Shown: positions 8,620-17,425, counted from the stretch's first letter. The stretch is 32,699 nucleotides of DNA from Nostoc indistinguendum CM1-VF10 (GCA_019359215.1 JAHHHS010000081.1:1-32699); one strand, 5' to 3'. Notes: generated by a model not told the origin, from the letters alone. A program made the numbers and translations.

Positions 8620-10958
8620 TTCTGCTTCAGCATAGAATTAGCAACTTGGTATAGAGATTGTAACTTTAGTCCATGATTAGGATACTCAACCACAGCAAAA
8701 TTGCAGGTTGCCTGGAAGCGATCGCCATTGGGAGCTGTAAATACTTGCTGGCGGAGCTTGGTTAAAATGTCATTAAGGCGATGTTGGATGACGAGCCGTT
8801 CTGTTTCAGTAAAGCCAGAAATTCCCACCACAAATTCTCCGTTACCCCAATAGCCCAATATTTCACCACTGCAAAATGCCGACTGGAATAGACGACTCCA
8901 TCGTTGCAACACATGATTACCAGCCTCATGGCCGTACTGGATATTAATTTGGCGTAAATCATTGAAATTCAAGATCGCCAAGCAAACCGATTGCTGATTT
9001 TTCTCGGCTTTAGCAATCAGGTGCTGTAAGTCCCGGCTAGACTGGAACTGATTTGCTAGTCCGGTTATGGGTTCTTTGGTAGAGAGTGACTGGAGTAGGC
9101 GACTGCGTTCTAGGCGATGGGTAATCCTTGCCAGCAGTTCTGCCCCTACAACGGGTTTAACTACATAATCATCTCCTCCAGCAGCAAACACCTGCTGCAC
9201 AGTTTCCATCTCTCGGTGAGCTGTTAGAAATACAATTGGCAATTCCTGCCATTGGGGATCTGTGCGAACTGCTCGGCAAAGTTCAATACCACTTATTTCT
9301 GGCATTTCCACATCCAAAATCAACAAATCTGGTGCAGTAGATTGCAATACCTCCCAGAAACGTCGGGGATCATTTAATCCGGTGATTCGCATTCCCCAAG
9401 GCTCTAACATTGGGCCTAGCGCTGCTAGAATCAGTGGATCATCATCAACTACTAATACATTTACTGTTAAAGAACGGGTAAACTGTAATATTTGAGATCC
9501 AGTTTCCCAAACTTGATTTGCTGTGACAGGCTTGACGAGAAAACCCCGTGCCCCAGACTGAGCCAAAGTTACACGATCCACTAGCTGATCAGTGACAGCC
9601 AGCGCCAGAACAGGTACAGGAGGGGTATGTGTTGCTAAGTCCAACATTAATGCCAAACTTTCCTCTCGCAGCCCAATCTCATCTACATTCAGCACTACTA
9701 AATCTGGTGATGTGGTTTGCAAAAAGTTTTTTGCACCTTCTAACGTTGTTATTTGCTGCCAGCGCATTTCCAGAGAATATGCCAGTTGTTGCAACTGTGA
9801 ACCCAGTTGTAAATCAGGGTCAATCAGCAGTAACTTAGGACTTATCTCTTCCTCAATTGAGGTAGCAGTTTGATTAACTACCTTTTGCGCCATTAAGTTT
9901 AATAATTTACCTAACTCTTGTATCAGCGATATTAATTGGCTTTTTTGGGCTGCTAATAATTCTGTATCTTTGTCTAAAATCTGTTCAATTTCCCGTGCTA
10001 TTTGAGTTCCTGCTTCTTGCTCAAACATTGCCAAAACACCAGCTAGCTTGTGCGCTTCCTGTCCAGCCGATTTACGTGATTCTGTAGTTAGTGTGCCGCT
10101 AGAGAGTTCTGTTGCAGCCTGTTGCAGTACCTCCATTCGCTGCATGATTAGCCCCTGGTATTGACTCCACAACCCACCCATTGCTTGCTTAAACTGTTGT
10201 TCAACGGATGGGGAAGTATCGGGTATGGAGGAATTCTGAACTGGATTTTTTTGAGTTATTTCTTTTTCGCTTTTTCCACTACTAATAGCTTTTTGAGATA
10301 AGCGATATCCCAAACCATAAACGTTTTCAATCCAGTCTACGGCTCCCACTACTTTCAACTTGTGTCGCAACCACTTAATATGGGACTTAACAGTTTCCTC
10401 TTGGGGTGGATCGTCAAAAGTCCAGAGATGTTCGATAATATCTCCCCGACTAAAAACCCGCAATGGATTCCGCAGTAATAGCTCTAGCAGACTATATTCT
10501 TTGGGTGTCAAATCTAGAACTTGATTATCGTATGTTACCTCGCAAATGCTTGGATCTAAACGCAATGCTCCAACTTCTAGCACTGGAGAACGGGGAGTAT
10601 CGCTGCGACGTAACAAAGCGCGTACCCTTGCTTGGAGTTCTCCCAAATTTAAAGGTTTAATTAGATAATCATCTGCTCCAGCATCGAGTCCACGAATGCG
10701 ATCGCTAGTTTCATCTTTTGCTGTGATCAATAAAATAGGAGTGGAACAGCCACTAGAACGTAAGCGCTGACATAAAGTAATGCCATCCAGTTTCGGCAGT
10801 CCCACATCTGTTAATATCAGGTCGTAGTTAGTACCTTGAGAATATTCCCAGCCAATTTGTCCGTCTTGTGCGAGTTCAACAGCATAATGTTGTTGGCTAA
10901 GAGACTGCAACAAAACACTTGCTAAAACTTCGTCATCTTCGATCAGCAAGATTCTCAT
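8616..10958 (-). CDS. Hybrid response regulator: REC-winged helix-HPt-REC-REC-degenerate GGDEF
   Basis: This is a 780-residue multi-domain signalling protein. In order: receiver 1 (1-120; E8 D9, phospho-acceptor D51, K101), OmpR-type winged-helix DNA-binding domain (about 130-222), histidine phosphotransfer domain (about 255-350; H303 in EAHKLAG), receiver 2 (about 374-490, acceptor Asp replaced by N424), receiver 3 (about 498-615; D505 D506, D549, K601) and a GGDEF-like domain (about 625-780) whose signature reads GNGEF at 705-709, so cyclic-di-GMP synthesis is doubtful. I start at the ATG giving MRILLIEDDE, with AAAGGTAG before it; an upstream start at 10982 would add eight residues. It can both receive and pass phosphate and bind DNA, and resembles the cyanobacterial 'multi-component transcriptional regulator' group. 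The partner kinase and targets are not in the window. Confidence 0.92.
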   Translation of the reverse strand: MRILLIEDDEVLASVLLQSLSQQHYAVELAQDGQIGWEYSQGTNYDLILTDVGLPKLDGITLCQRLRSSGCSTPILLITAKDETSDRIRGLDAGADDYLIKPLNLGELQARVRALLRRSDTPRSPVLEVGALRLDPSICEVTYDNQVLDLTPKEYSLLELLLRNPLRVFSRGDIIEHLWTFDDPPQEETVKSHIKWLRHKLKVVGAVDWIENVYGLGYRLSQKAISSGKSEKEITQKNPVQNSSIPDTSPSVEQQFKQAMGGLWSQYQGLIMQRMEVLQQAATELSSGTLTTESRKSAGQEAHKLAGVLAMFEQEAGTQIAREIEQILDKDTELLAAQKSQLISLIQELGKLLNLMAQKVVNQTATSIEEEISPKLLLIDPDLQLGSQLQQLAYSLEMRWQQITTLEGAKNFLQTTSPDLVVLNVDEIGLREESLALMLDLATHTPPVPVLALAVTDQLVDRVTLAQSGARGFLVKPVTANQVWETGSQILQFTRSLTVNVLVVDDDPLILAALGPMLEPWGMRITGLNDPRRFWEVLQSTAPDLLILDVEMPEISGIELCRAVRTDPQWQELPIVFLTAHREMETVQQVFAAGGDDYVVKPVVGAELLARITHRLERSRLLQSLSTKEPITGLANQFQSSRDLQHLIAKAEKNQQSVCLAILNFNDLRQINIQYGHEAGNHVLQRWSRLFQSAFCSGEILGYWGNGEFVVGISGFTETERLVIQHRLNDILTKLRQQVFTAPNGDRFQATCNFAVVEYPNHGLKLQSLYQVANSMLKQN

Positions 10959-10975
10959 TGCAATACTACCTTTCT

Positions 10976-11003
10976 TGATCACACAGGGGTGTTCTTGTGA
11001 TCA
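10976..11003. promoter_or_regulatory. Inverted repeat TGATCACA-N12-TGTGATCA upstream of the hybrid regulator
   Basis: Two perfect 8-bp half-sites lie 18 to 45 bases upstream of the regulator's likely start. They could be an operator (half-site centres 20 bp apart, two helical turns) or a 5'-leader hairpin. No other sequence like it was noticed nearby. The function is inferred. Confidence 0.4.
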
Positions 11004-11181
11004 TATACCTGACTTAAAACATCCTCTTAAATTTAATAATAAGTAGTTATGAAGATATTCCCTTATTTTTCAGAGCAGGGTCGGGAAATGAATCAGATAA
11101 AGCGGTTTTTGGCAAAATCTTAATAGAGTATTCTAAGCAAATAAATATCTCCAAAATTAATTATGCGTTACCTGAAACCCT

Positions 11182-11212
11182 TGTAGAGACGTTGCAATGC
11201 AACGTCTCTACA
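11182..11212. repeat. Perfect 31-bp palindrome
   Basis: The arms TGTAGAGACGTTGCA and its exact complement surround a single central A, 20 bases downstream of the ferrochelatase-like gene's stop. This is a familiar dispersed palindrome in Nostoc-type genomes and could also act as a transcription stop for the minus-strand gene, although no strong T-run follows. Confidence 0.65.
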
Positions 11213-11231
11213 TTCTTTTCCACTCCTATGT

Positions 11232-12353
11232 CTAATGATGATGGTGATGGTGGTGATGGTTATCCCCAGTTAGTTGGGGATTAACTGCTAAAGTTTGTTC
11301 TGACAACAACTCTGCAATATGAGCATCAGCCCATTGTGCCGCCATAGCCAAGAATTCTGGATGATCGTTTACGCAAGCCATTTGCACGTAGTTCGTACCA
11401 GGATGCTGTTTTTCCAAAGCATGGATGATGTGGTGTACATCCAATAAAGTTTCATGGTTTTCTGTGGCAAAGCCAATTGGCATAAAAATTACCACTTTTG
11501 CACCCAGTTGAATCAGGTTATTTGCCGCTTGCTCGGCGTTTGGCTGTGTCCAATCAATTAAAGGCGTGTCATGATTAAGCCAACCCACCGAGATTAACGG
11601 ATAGCGGTTAATTAACTTATCCCGAACTAAATCATACATTGCTTCACTTTCGGCAATCCCAGAAGTAAAGCCTTTAGCTTTATGGGGACAGCCATGATTC
11701 ATTAACACAATACCGATTTGAGAAGGTAGATAAGCTGCGCCTAACTCAGCAATTTTTTCCTCAACCAGATGAGCCATTAAATCGATGTAGGCTGGTTCGT
11801 TAAAGAAAGAAGGAATGTAACGCTGTGCTTTAACCCAGTGTTCCTCACCATCAGTCAACTCAACGAGAGCATTGTTAACTTGCTCGATCGCAATCCCACT
11901 AGTAAAGATAGAATCAACAACCAGCAGTGGGTAAATCAGTAGTTTCTCGAAGCCTTGGTTTTTGACTTCTGCCAAGACTTGATTAGGTAGAAAAGGGGCG
12001 CAAAAGTTAAAAGCTTTGAAAACTTGAACCTTATCACCCCATTTTTCTTGTAATTGCTTCTCAATCCCAGCCCGTTGCTGTTCAAAGATGGCATTGTGTG
12101 GGGAGATAAAATCGTGGTGTGTGTGTCCCCACTCATGGCGGTCAAATAGCGCCAAAAGCTTTGCCAGAGGCGGATAAATCCAGGTTGGTACTGGTGCGAA
12201 TTTTGCTGTCAGTAGATTTAAAGCCTGTTCGTTATAGTTGGCGAAATCTTCGTAGCTTTCGACTTCGCCGTAGCCCATAAGCAGTACGGCTACACGGTCT
12301 TTACCTGATAGATGCTCGTGGGTGTGTTGTACTTTTTCCGGCGTGGCAACCAC
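11232..12353 (-). CDS. Ferrochelatase-like protein with natural C-terminal His8 tail
   Basis: This 373-residue protein has a chelatase-like fold signature: an N-terminal strand with VAVLLMGYGEVES, a central YPLLVVDSIFTSG, and a late VVIFMPIGFATENHETL where ferrochelatases carry a glycine-rich segment and a conserved Glu. His and Glu candidates for metal binding occur at NHGCPHKAKG and ENHET. It is not a close match to standard HemH, so it may be a divergent ferrochelatase-family member rather than the main heme enzyme. The end reads GDN followed by eight His encoded by mixed CAT and CAC codons, so it is not a vector tag; such tails in chelatases and metal chaperones are thought to store or deliver metal. 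An N-terminal HTHEH adds more histidine. It is a single gene with no operon partner seen. Confidence 0.75.
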   Translation of the reverse strand: MVATPEKVQHTHEHLSGKDRVAVLLMGYGEVESYEDFANYNEQALNLLTAKFAPVPTWIYPPLAKLLALFDRHEWGHTHHDFISPHNAIFEQQRAGIEKQLQEKWGDKVQVFKAFNFCAPFLPNQVLAEVKNQGFEKLLIYPLLVVDSIFTSGIAIEQVNNALVELTDGEEHWVKAQRYIPSFFNEPAYIDLMAHLVEEKIAELGAAYLPSQIGIVLMNHGCPHKAKGFTSGIAESEAMYDLVRDKLINRYPLISVGWLNHDTPLIDWTQPNAEQAANNLIQLGAKVVIFMPIGFATENHETLLDVHHIIHALEKQHPGTNYVQMACVNDHPEFLAMAAQWADAHIAELLSEQTLAVNPQLTGDNHHHHHHHH

Positions 12354-12682
12354 AATTAGTTCCTCAATATAACCAGAGTGCAGAGAAATATAAAATAAGG
12401 GAATAGCTTACACATTTCCCCTTCCTTACTTGTAACTTATTATCCCATCCAGGGGCATAGGATAGGTGAGAAAATTAAAACAATACATCAAAAGTAAGAC
12501 TTTCGTGGGGGATTGGGTATTAAAAAAAATCTTTGGGCTTGCACGGTTGTGTATATCGTGTTAAGGCGGCGGTTCTCGTTTACGTGAGGTACACCTGTAA
12601 GGGCACGGCAGTGCCCATTAGTGTCAACTTAACTTCAATTTTCTATGCTCAATACCCAATAACCAATTTTTAGAATAGACAG
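12354..12682. other. 329-bp divergent spacer with small palindrome
   Basis: This lies between two divergently transcribed genes and should hold both promoters. The only clear structure is GGGCACGGCAGTGCCC at 12601-12616, a dispersed palindrome with 6-bp arms. No convincing small gene or structured RNA was seen. Confidence 0.5.
12601..12616. repeat. Small dispersed palindrome GGGCAC-GGCA-GTGCCC
   Basis: It has 6-bp GC-rich arms and a 4-base loop. It lies in the divergent spacer, 66 bases upstream of the plus-strand hydrolase-like gene. Confidence 0.5.
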
Positions 12683-13276
12683 ATGAGTATAATTATTTGC
12701 CCTGGAATTCATGAGCCAGACTTAAGTGAAACCTTTAAAGTCGGATTATTAGATATGGTTGCTAATGGCACTATCAGCCAAAATCCAGCAAATATACTGC
12801 TTTATCCCGGTAAAGATATTTTAGTTTTATCAGCATTTCATATCTTGCAGTTTTTGCGCGTTAGCGTAGCTCACAGCAGGTATAGCTTGAGCGACTCTTT
12901 AAAATCACCAATTATATTTATTAGCTTTAGTGCTGGCGTAGTCGGGGCAATAGGAGCAGCGCATTTGTGGCAACTCTTAGGTGGTCGTGTCAAAGCGTTT
13001 ATTGCTATAGATGGATGGGGAGTACCTCTACAGGGTAATTTTCCTATTCATCGGATGAGCCATGATTATTTTACTCATTGGAGTTCATGTTTGCTAGGTA
13101 GTGGGCAAAATAACTTTTATGCACAGCCAGCAGTTGATCACTTGTCAATTTGGAAATCGCCCCAAACTGTACAAGGCTGGTGGGTAGATTCATCCATTGG
13201 AATTTATCCACCTAAAGGTTATCTGACAGCTACTGAGTTTTTGCTTATGCTGTTAAAGCATTATGAAGCAAATTAG
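12683..13276 (+). CDS. Small alpha/beta-hydrolase-like conserved protein
   Basis: The 197-residue protein starts with a hydrophobic strand and loop (MSIIICPGIHEPDLSE) that recalls the first strand of an alpha/beta hydrolase. It has a nucleophile-elbow-like FISFSAGVVGAIGA (a variant of G-x-S-x-G with S-F-S-A-G), a later strand FIAIDGWGVP that could supply the acid, and DHLSIWKSP near the end that could supply the histidine. No signal peptide is apparent. The stretch RVSVAHSRYSLSD (about residues 59-71) is encoded by sequence resembling the GCGTTAGCGTAGC dispersed repeat, so part of the protein may be a repeat insertion. The fold call is an inference from motifs; the substrate is unknown. Confidence 0.6.
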   Translation: MSIIICPGIHEPDLSETFKVGLLDMVANGTISQNPANILLYPGKDILVLSAFHILQFLRVSVAHSRYSLSDSLKSPIIFISFSAGVVGAIGAAHLWQLLGGRVKAFIAIDGWGVPLQGNFPIHRMSHDYFTHWSSCLLGSGQNNFYAQPAVDHLSIWKSPQTVQGWWVDSSIGIYPPKGYLTATEFLLMLLKHYEAN

Positions 13277-13334
13277 TCCGGACAATAGAATTATGAGTTA
13301 GGAGTTAGGAGTGGGGAAGGGAGAAGGTTACAGG

Positions 13335-13432
13335 TGACAGGGTACAGGGGATAGCCAAAAAAACTATGCCCAATGCCCAATGCGACATACCCCATGCCCC
13401 ATGCCCCAAGCCCCATGCCCCATCTACCCAAA
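13335..13432. repeat. Short tandem repeats (CCCAATG / CCCCATG heptamers)
   Basis: Reiterated ATGCCCAATGCCCAATG and CCCATGCCCCATGCCCC units fill the spacer before the MFS gene. The same family appears at 3441-3634 and, within coding sequence, at about 21800-21832. Confidence 0.75.
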
Positions 13433-13440
13433 GTATCTAA

Positions 13441-14703
13441 ATGTTTCCAACTGAACCGGCTGCTGTTAATAACGGGTTTAGCGCACTGCTAAAAAACCGT
13501 GGTTTTATGCTCCTGTGGATTGGGCAACTGGTGTCCCAGTTAGCAGATAAAGTTTTCTTCGTTTTGATGATTGCTTTACTGGAGAACTACTCACCACTTC
13601 CTGGGTTGGCACAAAACTCTATGTATTCAACCTTGATGCTGTCGTTTACAATACCAGCAATTTTGTTCGGCTCTGCCGGTGGTCTCTTTGTTGACCGCTT
13701 GCCAAAAAAGCTGATTATGATCGGCTCAGACATTGTGCGTGGACTGTTAACACTGTGTCTTCCTCTTTTGCCACGAGAATTCCTGATTCTGTTAATACTT
13801 ACTTTTGCCATTTCCACAGTGACGCAGTTTTTTGCACCAGCTGAACAAGCAGCCATTCCCTTGTTGGTGAAGCGAGAGAATTTGTTAGCAGCCAATGCGC
13901 TGTTTAGCAGCACGATGATGGGAGCTTTAATTGTTGGCTTTGCTATAGGAGAGCCGATTTTGAGTTTGGCGAAAGACTTGATGGGAGCAGAATACGGTCA
14001 AGAAATTGTAGTTGGTGGATTATACATATTGTCGGCTGCGATCATGCAGCCAATTAAATTTAAAGAACACAACCCTCAAGGGGAAGATAAGGCATCAAAT
14101 CACCCTTGGACCGAATTCACCGCGAGTCTGCGCTATCTCAAGAAAAACCGTTTGATATTGAATGCCATGCTGCAACTGACAACCTTATATTGTGTGTTTG
14201 CAGCCTTAACGGTGCTGACAATTCAATTAGCCGAGGAGTTTGGCTTAAAAGAAAAACAGTTTGGCTTTTTCTTGGCAGCAGCAGGCGTAGGTATGGTATT
14301 TGGCGCAGCGATTTTAGGTCACTGGGGTGATAAATTGCATCACAAGCCTTTACCTTTAATTGGATTTTTGATGATCGCATTAGTTTTAGGGGTGTTTACT
14401 TTTACGCACAACTTATTACTGGCACTAGGACTCTGTGCAGTTTTGGGTATAGGTGCTTCCCTAATTGGCGTACCCATGCAAACTTTAATTCAACAGCAAA
14501 CACCATCTACCATGCACGGTAAAGTGTTTGGCTTTCAAAATCATGCCGTCAACCTCGCTTTGGCCTTACCTCTGGCGATTACTGGGCCATTAACTGATGC
14601 TCTCGGCTTGCGAACTGTGCTTGTAGCAATGAGTATTGTTGTGGTACTTGTCGGTGTTTGGGCTTGGAAAAATACTCGCAATGTCTTGCAAGACGTAATT
14701 TAA
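13441..14703 (+). CDS. MFS transporter
   Basis: A 420-residue inner-membrane protein with about 12 hydrophobic segments in two halves. The loop between helices 2 and 3 carries the MFS signature GGLFVDRLPKK, and a matching loop in the second half reads LGHWGDKLHHK. Its overall character resembles the MFS_3-type drug, siderophore or lysophospholipid exporters; the substrate cannot be told from sequence. The start ATG has no clear ribosome site and follows a repeat-filled spacer. It is a single gene, with acetolactate synthase downstream after 130 bases. Confidence 0.82.
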   Translation: MFPTEPAAVNNGFSALLKNRGFMLLWIGQLVSQLADKVFFVLMIALLENYSPLPGLAQNSMYSTLMLSFTIPAILFGSAGGLFVDRLPKKLIMIGSDIVRGLLTLCLPLLPREFLILLILTFAISTVTQFFAPAEQAAIPLLVKRENLLAANALFSSTMMGALIVGFAIGEPILSLAKDLMGAEYGQEIVVGGLYILSAAIMQPIKFKEHNPQGEDKASNHPWTEFTASLRYLKKNRLILNAMLQLTTLYCVFAALTVLTIQLAEEFGLKEKQFGFFLAAAGVGMVFGAAILGHWGDKLHHKPLPLIGFLMIALVLGVFTFTHNLLLALGLCAVLGIGASLIGVPMQTLIQQQTPSTMHGKVFGFQNHAVNLALALPLAITGPLTDALGLRTVLVAMSIVVVLVGVWAWKNTRNVLQDVI

Positions 14704-14836
14704 TTAATGTAGGCTAATAGTCTAGCTTTATATTTAATATAAGAATTAATAAGATTTTGATTGAAGTTTTCAATTAAAATGAAATCTTAAATACAGAATT
14801 TCAGCATTAACTTAAGCTATAGTCTGAGGTTTGACC

Positions 14837-16750
14837 GTGCGTTCACAAAGTGTCTCCGCAAGAGAATCGCTATCCCAAATCAGTCTCCCACAAACCGAGA
14901 ATCACAAAGAATCTCGTATTTCTAGCCAACCAGTCGTGCCCAAACGTGCATCTGGGGGTTTTGCTCTGCTTGACAGCCTTCGTCGCCACGGCGTAGACTA
15001 TATTTTTGGTTATCCTGGTGGGGCAATTCTACCAATTTACGATGACCTGTATAAGGTGGAAGCAACTGGTGCTATGAAGCACATTCTCGTGAGACACGAA
15101 CAAGGCGCAGCCCACGCCGCTGATGGTTACGCTCGTGCCACAGGCAAAGTAGGAGTATGCTTTGGTACATCTGGCCCAGGAGCAACTAACTTGGTGACAG
15201 GGATCGCCACTGCCTATATGGATTCAATCCCCATGATTGTAGTCACCGGACAGGTAGCACGTCCATCGATTGGGACAGATGCCTTTCAGGAAACCGATAT
15301 TTACGGGATTACGCTACCAATTGTGAAACACTCCTATGTAGTGCGTGACCCCAAAGATATGGCGCGAATTGTCGCCGAAGCTTTCCACATCGCTAGCAGT
15401 GGGCGTCCGGGGCCAGTTTTGATTGATGTCCCCAAAGATGTTGCATTAGAAGAATTTGACTATGTACCTGTGAAACCAGGTTCGGCAAAATTACGCGGTT
15501 ATCGTCCCACCGTAAAGGGAAATCCTCGCCAAATTCATGCCGCGATCCAGTTGATTACTGAAAGCCGTCGTCCTCTACTGTATGTCGGTGGTGGTGCGAT
15601 CGCAGCTAGCGCTCATGAAGAAATCAAAGAACTAGCTGAATTATTCAATATCCCTGTCACTACAACCTTAATGGGGATCGGTGCATTTGACGAACATCAT
15701 CCCCTAGCTTTGGGAATGTTGGGGATGCACGGCACAGCTTACGCTAACTTCGCCGTTAGTGATTGTGACTTGCTGATTTGCGTCGGCGCTAGATTTGATG
15801 ATCGCGTTACAGGCAAATTAGACGAATTCGCCTCCCGCGCCAAAGTAATTCACGTCGATATCGATCCCGCAGAAGTCGGCAAAAACCGCATTCCTGAAGT
15901 GCCCATCGTCGGCGATGTGCGGAATGTGTTAGTAGACTTGTTGCGTCGCTGCAAAGAAACAGGCGTTAAGGCCACCCCTAATCAAAACCAAGAGTGGTTA
16001 AATTTAGTTAACCGTTGGCGCGATGAGTATCCTCTAATAGTGCCGCAGCATCCCGACAGCATTTCACCCCAAGAAGTGATTGTAGAAGTCAGTCGCCAAG
16101 CACCCCAAGCTTACTACACTACAGATGTCGGACAACATCAAATGTGGGCAGCACAATTCCTCAAGAACGGGCCAAGACGCTGGATTTCTAGTGCTGGTTT
16201 AGGAACGATGGGTTTTGGCTTACCTGCGGCAATGGGCGCTAAAGTGGCGTTTCCTGATGAAGAAGTTATTTGTATTAGCGGTGATGCTAGTTTCCAAATG
16301 TGTTTGCAGGAACTTGGTACGCTTGCACAGTATGGGATAAATGTCAAGACAATAATTATTAATAACGGCTGGCAAGGAATGGTGCGCCAGTGGCAGCAAG
16401 CCTTCTATGGTGAGCGTTACTCATGCTCAAACATGGAAGTAGGGATGCCAGACGTAGAGTTATTGGCAAAAGCTTATGGCATTAAAGGCATGATAATCAG
16501 CGATCGCAGTGAATTAAAAGATGCGATCGCCGAAATGCTGGCACACAAAGGCCCAGTGATCTTGAATGTCCACGTCACCAGAGACGAAAATTGCTATCCA
16601 ATGGTAGCTCCTGGCAAGAGCAACGCTCAAATGGTCGGTTTGCAGAAGCAACCGCCGAAAGCAGCAGCAGAGCCAGTTTATTGTAGTAACTGCGATGCAA
16701 AAAATGCTCCCACCCATAACTTCTGCGCTGAGTGTGGGACGAAGTTGTAA
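14837..16750 (+). CDS. ilvB: Acetolactate synthase large subunit with C-terminal zinc ribbon
   Basis: This is the catalytic subunit of acetohydroxyacid synthase, the first common step of Val/Leu/Ile synthesis, using thiamine diphosphate, Mg and FAD. The N-terminal PYR domain has the catalytic Glu in ILVRHEQGAAHAADGYARA. The C-terminal domain has the diphosphate-Mg motif, GDASFQMCLQELGTLAQYG through to IINNGW. I prefer the GTG at 14837, with GAGG seven bases upstream; the TTG at 14831 is too close to that site. Odd features are an N-terminal extension of ~40 residues and a tail with C-x2-C-x10-C-x2-C (CSNCDAKNAPTHNFCAECG), a zinc-ribbon pattern not part of the usual enzyme. The regulatory subunit gene is not adjacent. 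A strong terminator follows. Confidence 0.95.
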   Translation: MRSQSVSARESLSQISLPQTENHKESRISSQPVVPKRASGGFALLDSLRRHGVDYIFGYPGGAILPIYDDLYKVEATGAMKHILVRHEQGAAHAADGYARATGKVGVCFGTSGPGATNLVTGIATAYMDSIPMIVVTGQVARPSIGTDAFQETDIYGITLPIVKHSYVVRDPKDMARIVAEAFHIASSGRPGPVLIDVPKDVALEEFDYVPVKPGSAKLRGYRPTVKGNPRQIHAAIQLITESRRPLLYVGGGAIAASAHEEIKELAELFNIPVTTTLMGIGAFDEHHPLALGMLGMHGTAYANFAVSDCDLLICVGARFDDRVTGKLDEFASRAKVIHVDIDPAEVGKNRIPEVPIVGDVRNVLVDLLRRCKETGVKATPNQNQEWLNLVNRWRDEYPLIVPQHPDSISPQEVIVEVSRQAPQAYYTTDVGQHQMWAAQFLKNGPRRWISSAGLGTMGFGLPAAMGAKVAFPDEEVICISGDASFQMCLQELGTLAQYGINVKTIIINNGWQGMVRQWQQAFYGERYSCSNMEVGMPDVELLAKAYGIKGMIISDRSELKDAIAEMLAHKGPVILNVHVTRDENCYPMVAPGKSNAQMVGLQKQPPKAAAEPVYCSNCDAKNAPTHNFCAECGTKL

Positions 16751-16786
16751 CGCTTTTTGATAAATTAAGACAATTTAACTGTTTTT

Positions 16787-16820
16787 ATACGCAGAGGATA
16801 CATTCCTCTGCGTATTTTTT
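16787..16820 (+). terminator. Rho-independent terminator of ilvB
   Basis: A perfect 12-bp stem (ATACGCAGAGGA and its complement) with a 5-base loop TACAT is followed by six T. It lies 37 bases after the ilvB stop. Confidence 0.9.
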
Positions 16821-16942
16821 ATAAATAAATATTTATACCAATGTATATTTTGACATTCTTTTGGGAACCCTAAATTTTAGGAGGGTTGATAAACCGCAAG
16901 GTATTACTTCCTGAAATATCACGTAACTTTTAAAGGATAATT

Positions 16943-17425
16943 ATGTCTAAACGCAAGTTGCCCAAAGGCCTTAGCACCAGTTCAGTTGCTTTAGAACCAG
17001 AAGTTGCGATCGCAGTTATTGGACTCTTTTCCGCAGCTATTGACGGTGAAGGCATAACCATAGAAGAAGAATACGCGTTGAGTGAAATGCTGGGTGCTGT
17101 TTCCCAATTTGAAGATTACTCTGATGAAGATTTTGAAGAGTTGACCCAAAAAGTTGTCAGCTTGCTAGAAGAAGAAGAACCTGAAGTTTTAATCGAACAG
17201 GCGATCGCATCCTTACCAAATAAAGGTTATCGTGAAGCTGCATACATCACAGCTATTTTAGTTGTGGGAATTGAGGAGGAAGTACCCGAAGCTGAACAAG
17301 ATTATATCTCTGAGCTTCAAGAAGCCTTAAAGATTTCAGACGAACGAGCACAAGAACTTATAGACGAATTATTCGGGGCGGAGGAAGAAGAAGAAGAGGA
17401 AGAGGAAGAGGAAGAAGAGTATTAA
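16943..17425 (+). CDS. TerB-like (tellurite resistance family) acidic protein with poly-Glu tail
   Basis: A 160-residue, all-helical, strongly acidic protein. Residues ~18-145 resemble the TerB/DjlA-type helical domain: VAIAVIGLFSAAIDGEGITIEEE matches the conserved segment with paired acidic residues that may bind a metal. It ends in 13 consecutive Glu residues plus Tyr, encoded by mixed GAA and GAG codons. AAAGGA before the ATG fixes the start. TerB family proteins are linked to stress or membrane-associated complexes, but no other ter gene is here, so tellurite resistance should not be assumed. It sits between ilvB and a PBP4 gene without evident functional link. Confidence 0.7.
   Translation: MSKRKLPKGLSTSSVALEPEVAIAVIGLFSAAIDGEGITIEEEYALSEMLGAVSQFEDYSDEDFEELTQKVVSLLEEEEPEVLIEQAIASLPNKGYREAAYITAILVVGIEEEVPEAEQDYISELQEALKISDERAQELIDELFGAEEEEEEEEEEEEEY

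Noticed and set aside
11234..11260. His8 tail as a cloning-vector artefact
   Set aside because: Mixed CAT/CAC codons, a native genomic 3' flank with a Nostoc palindrome, and no vector sequence.
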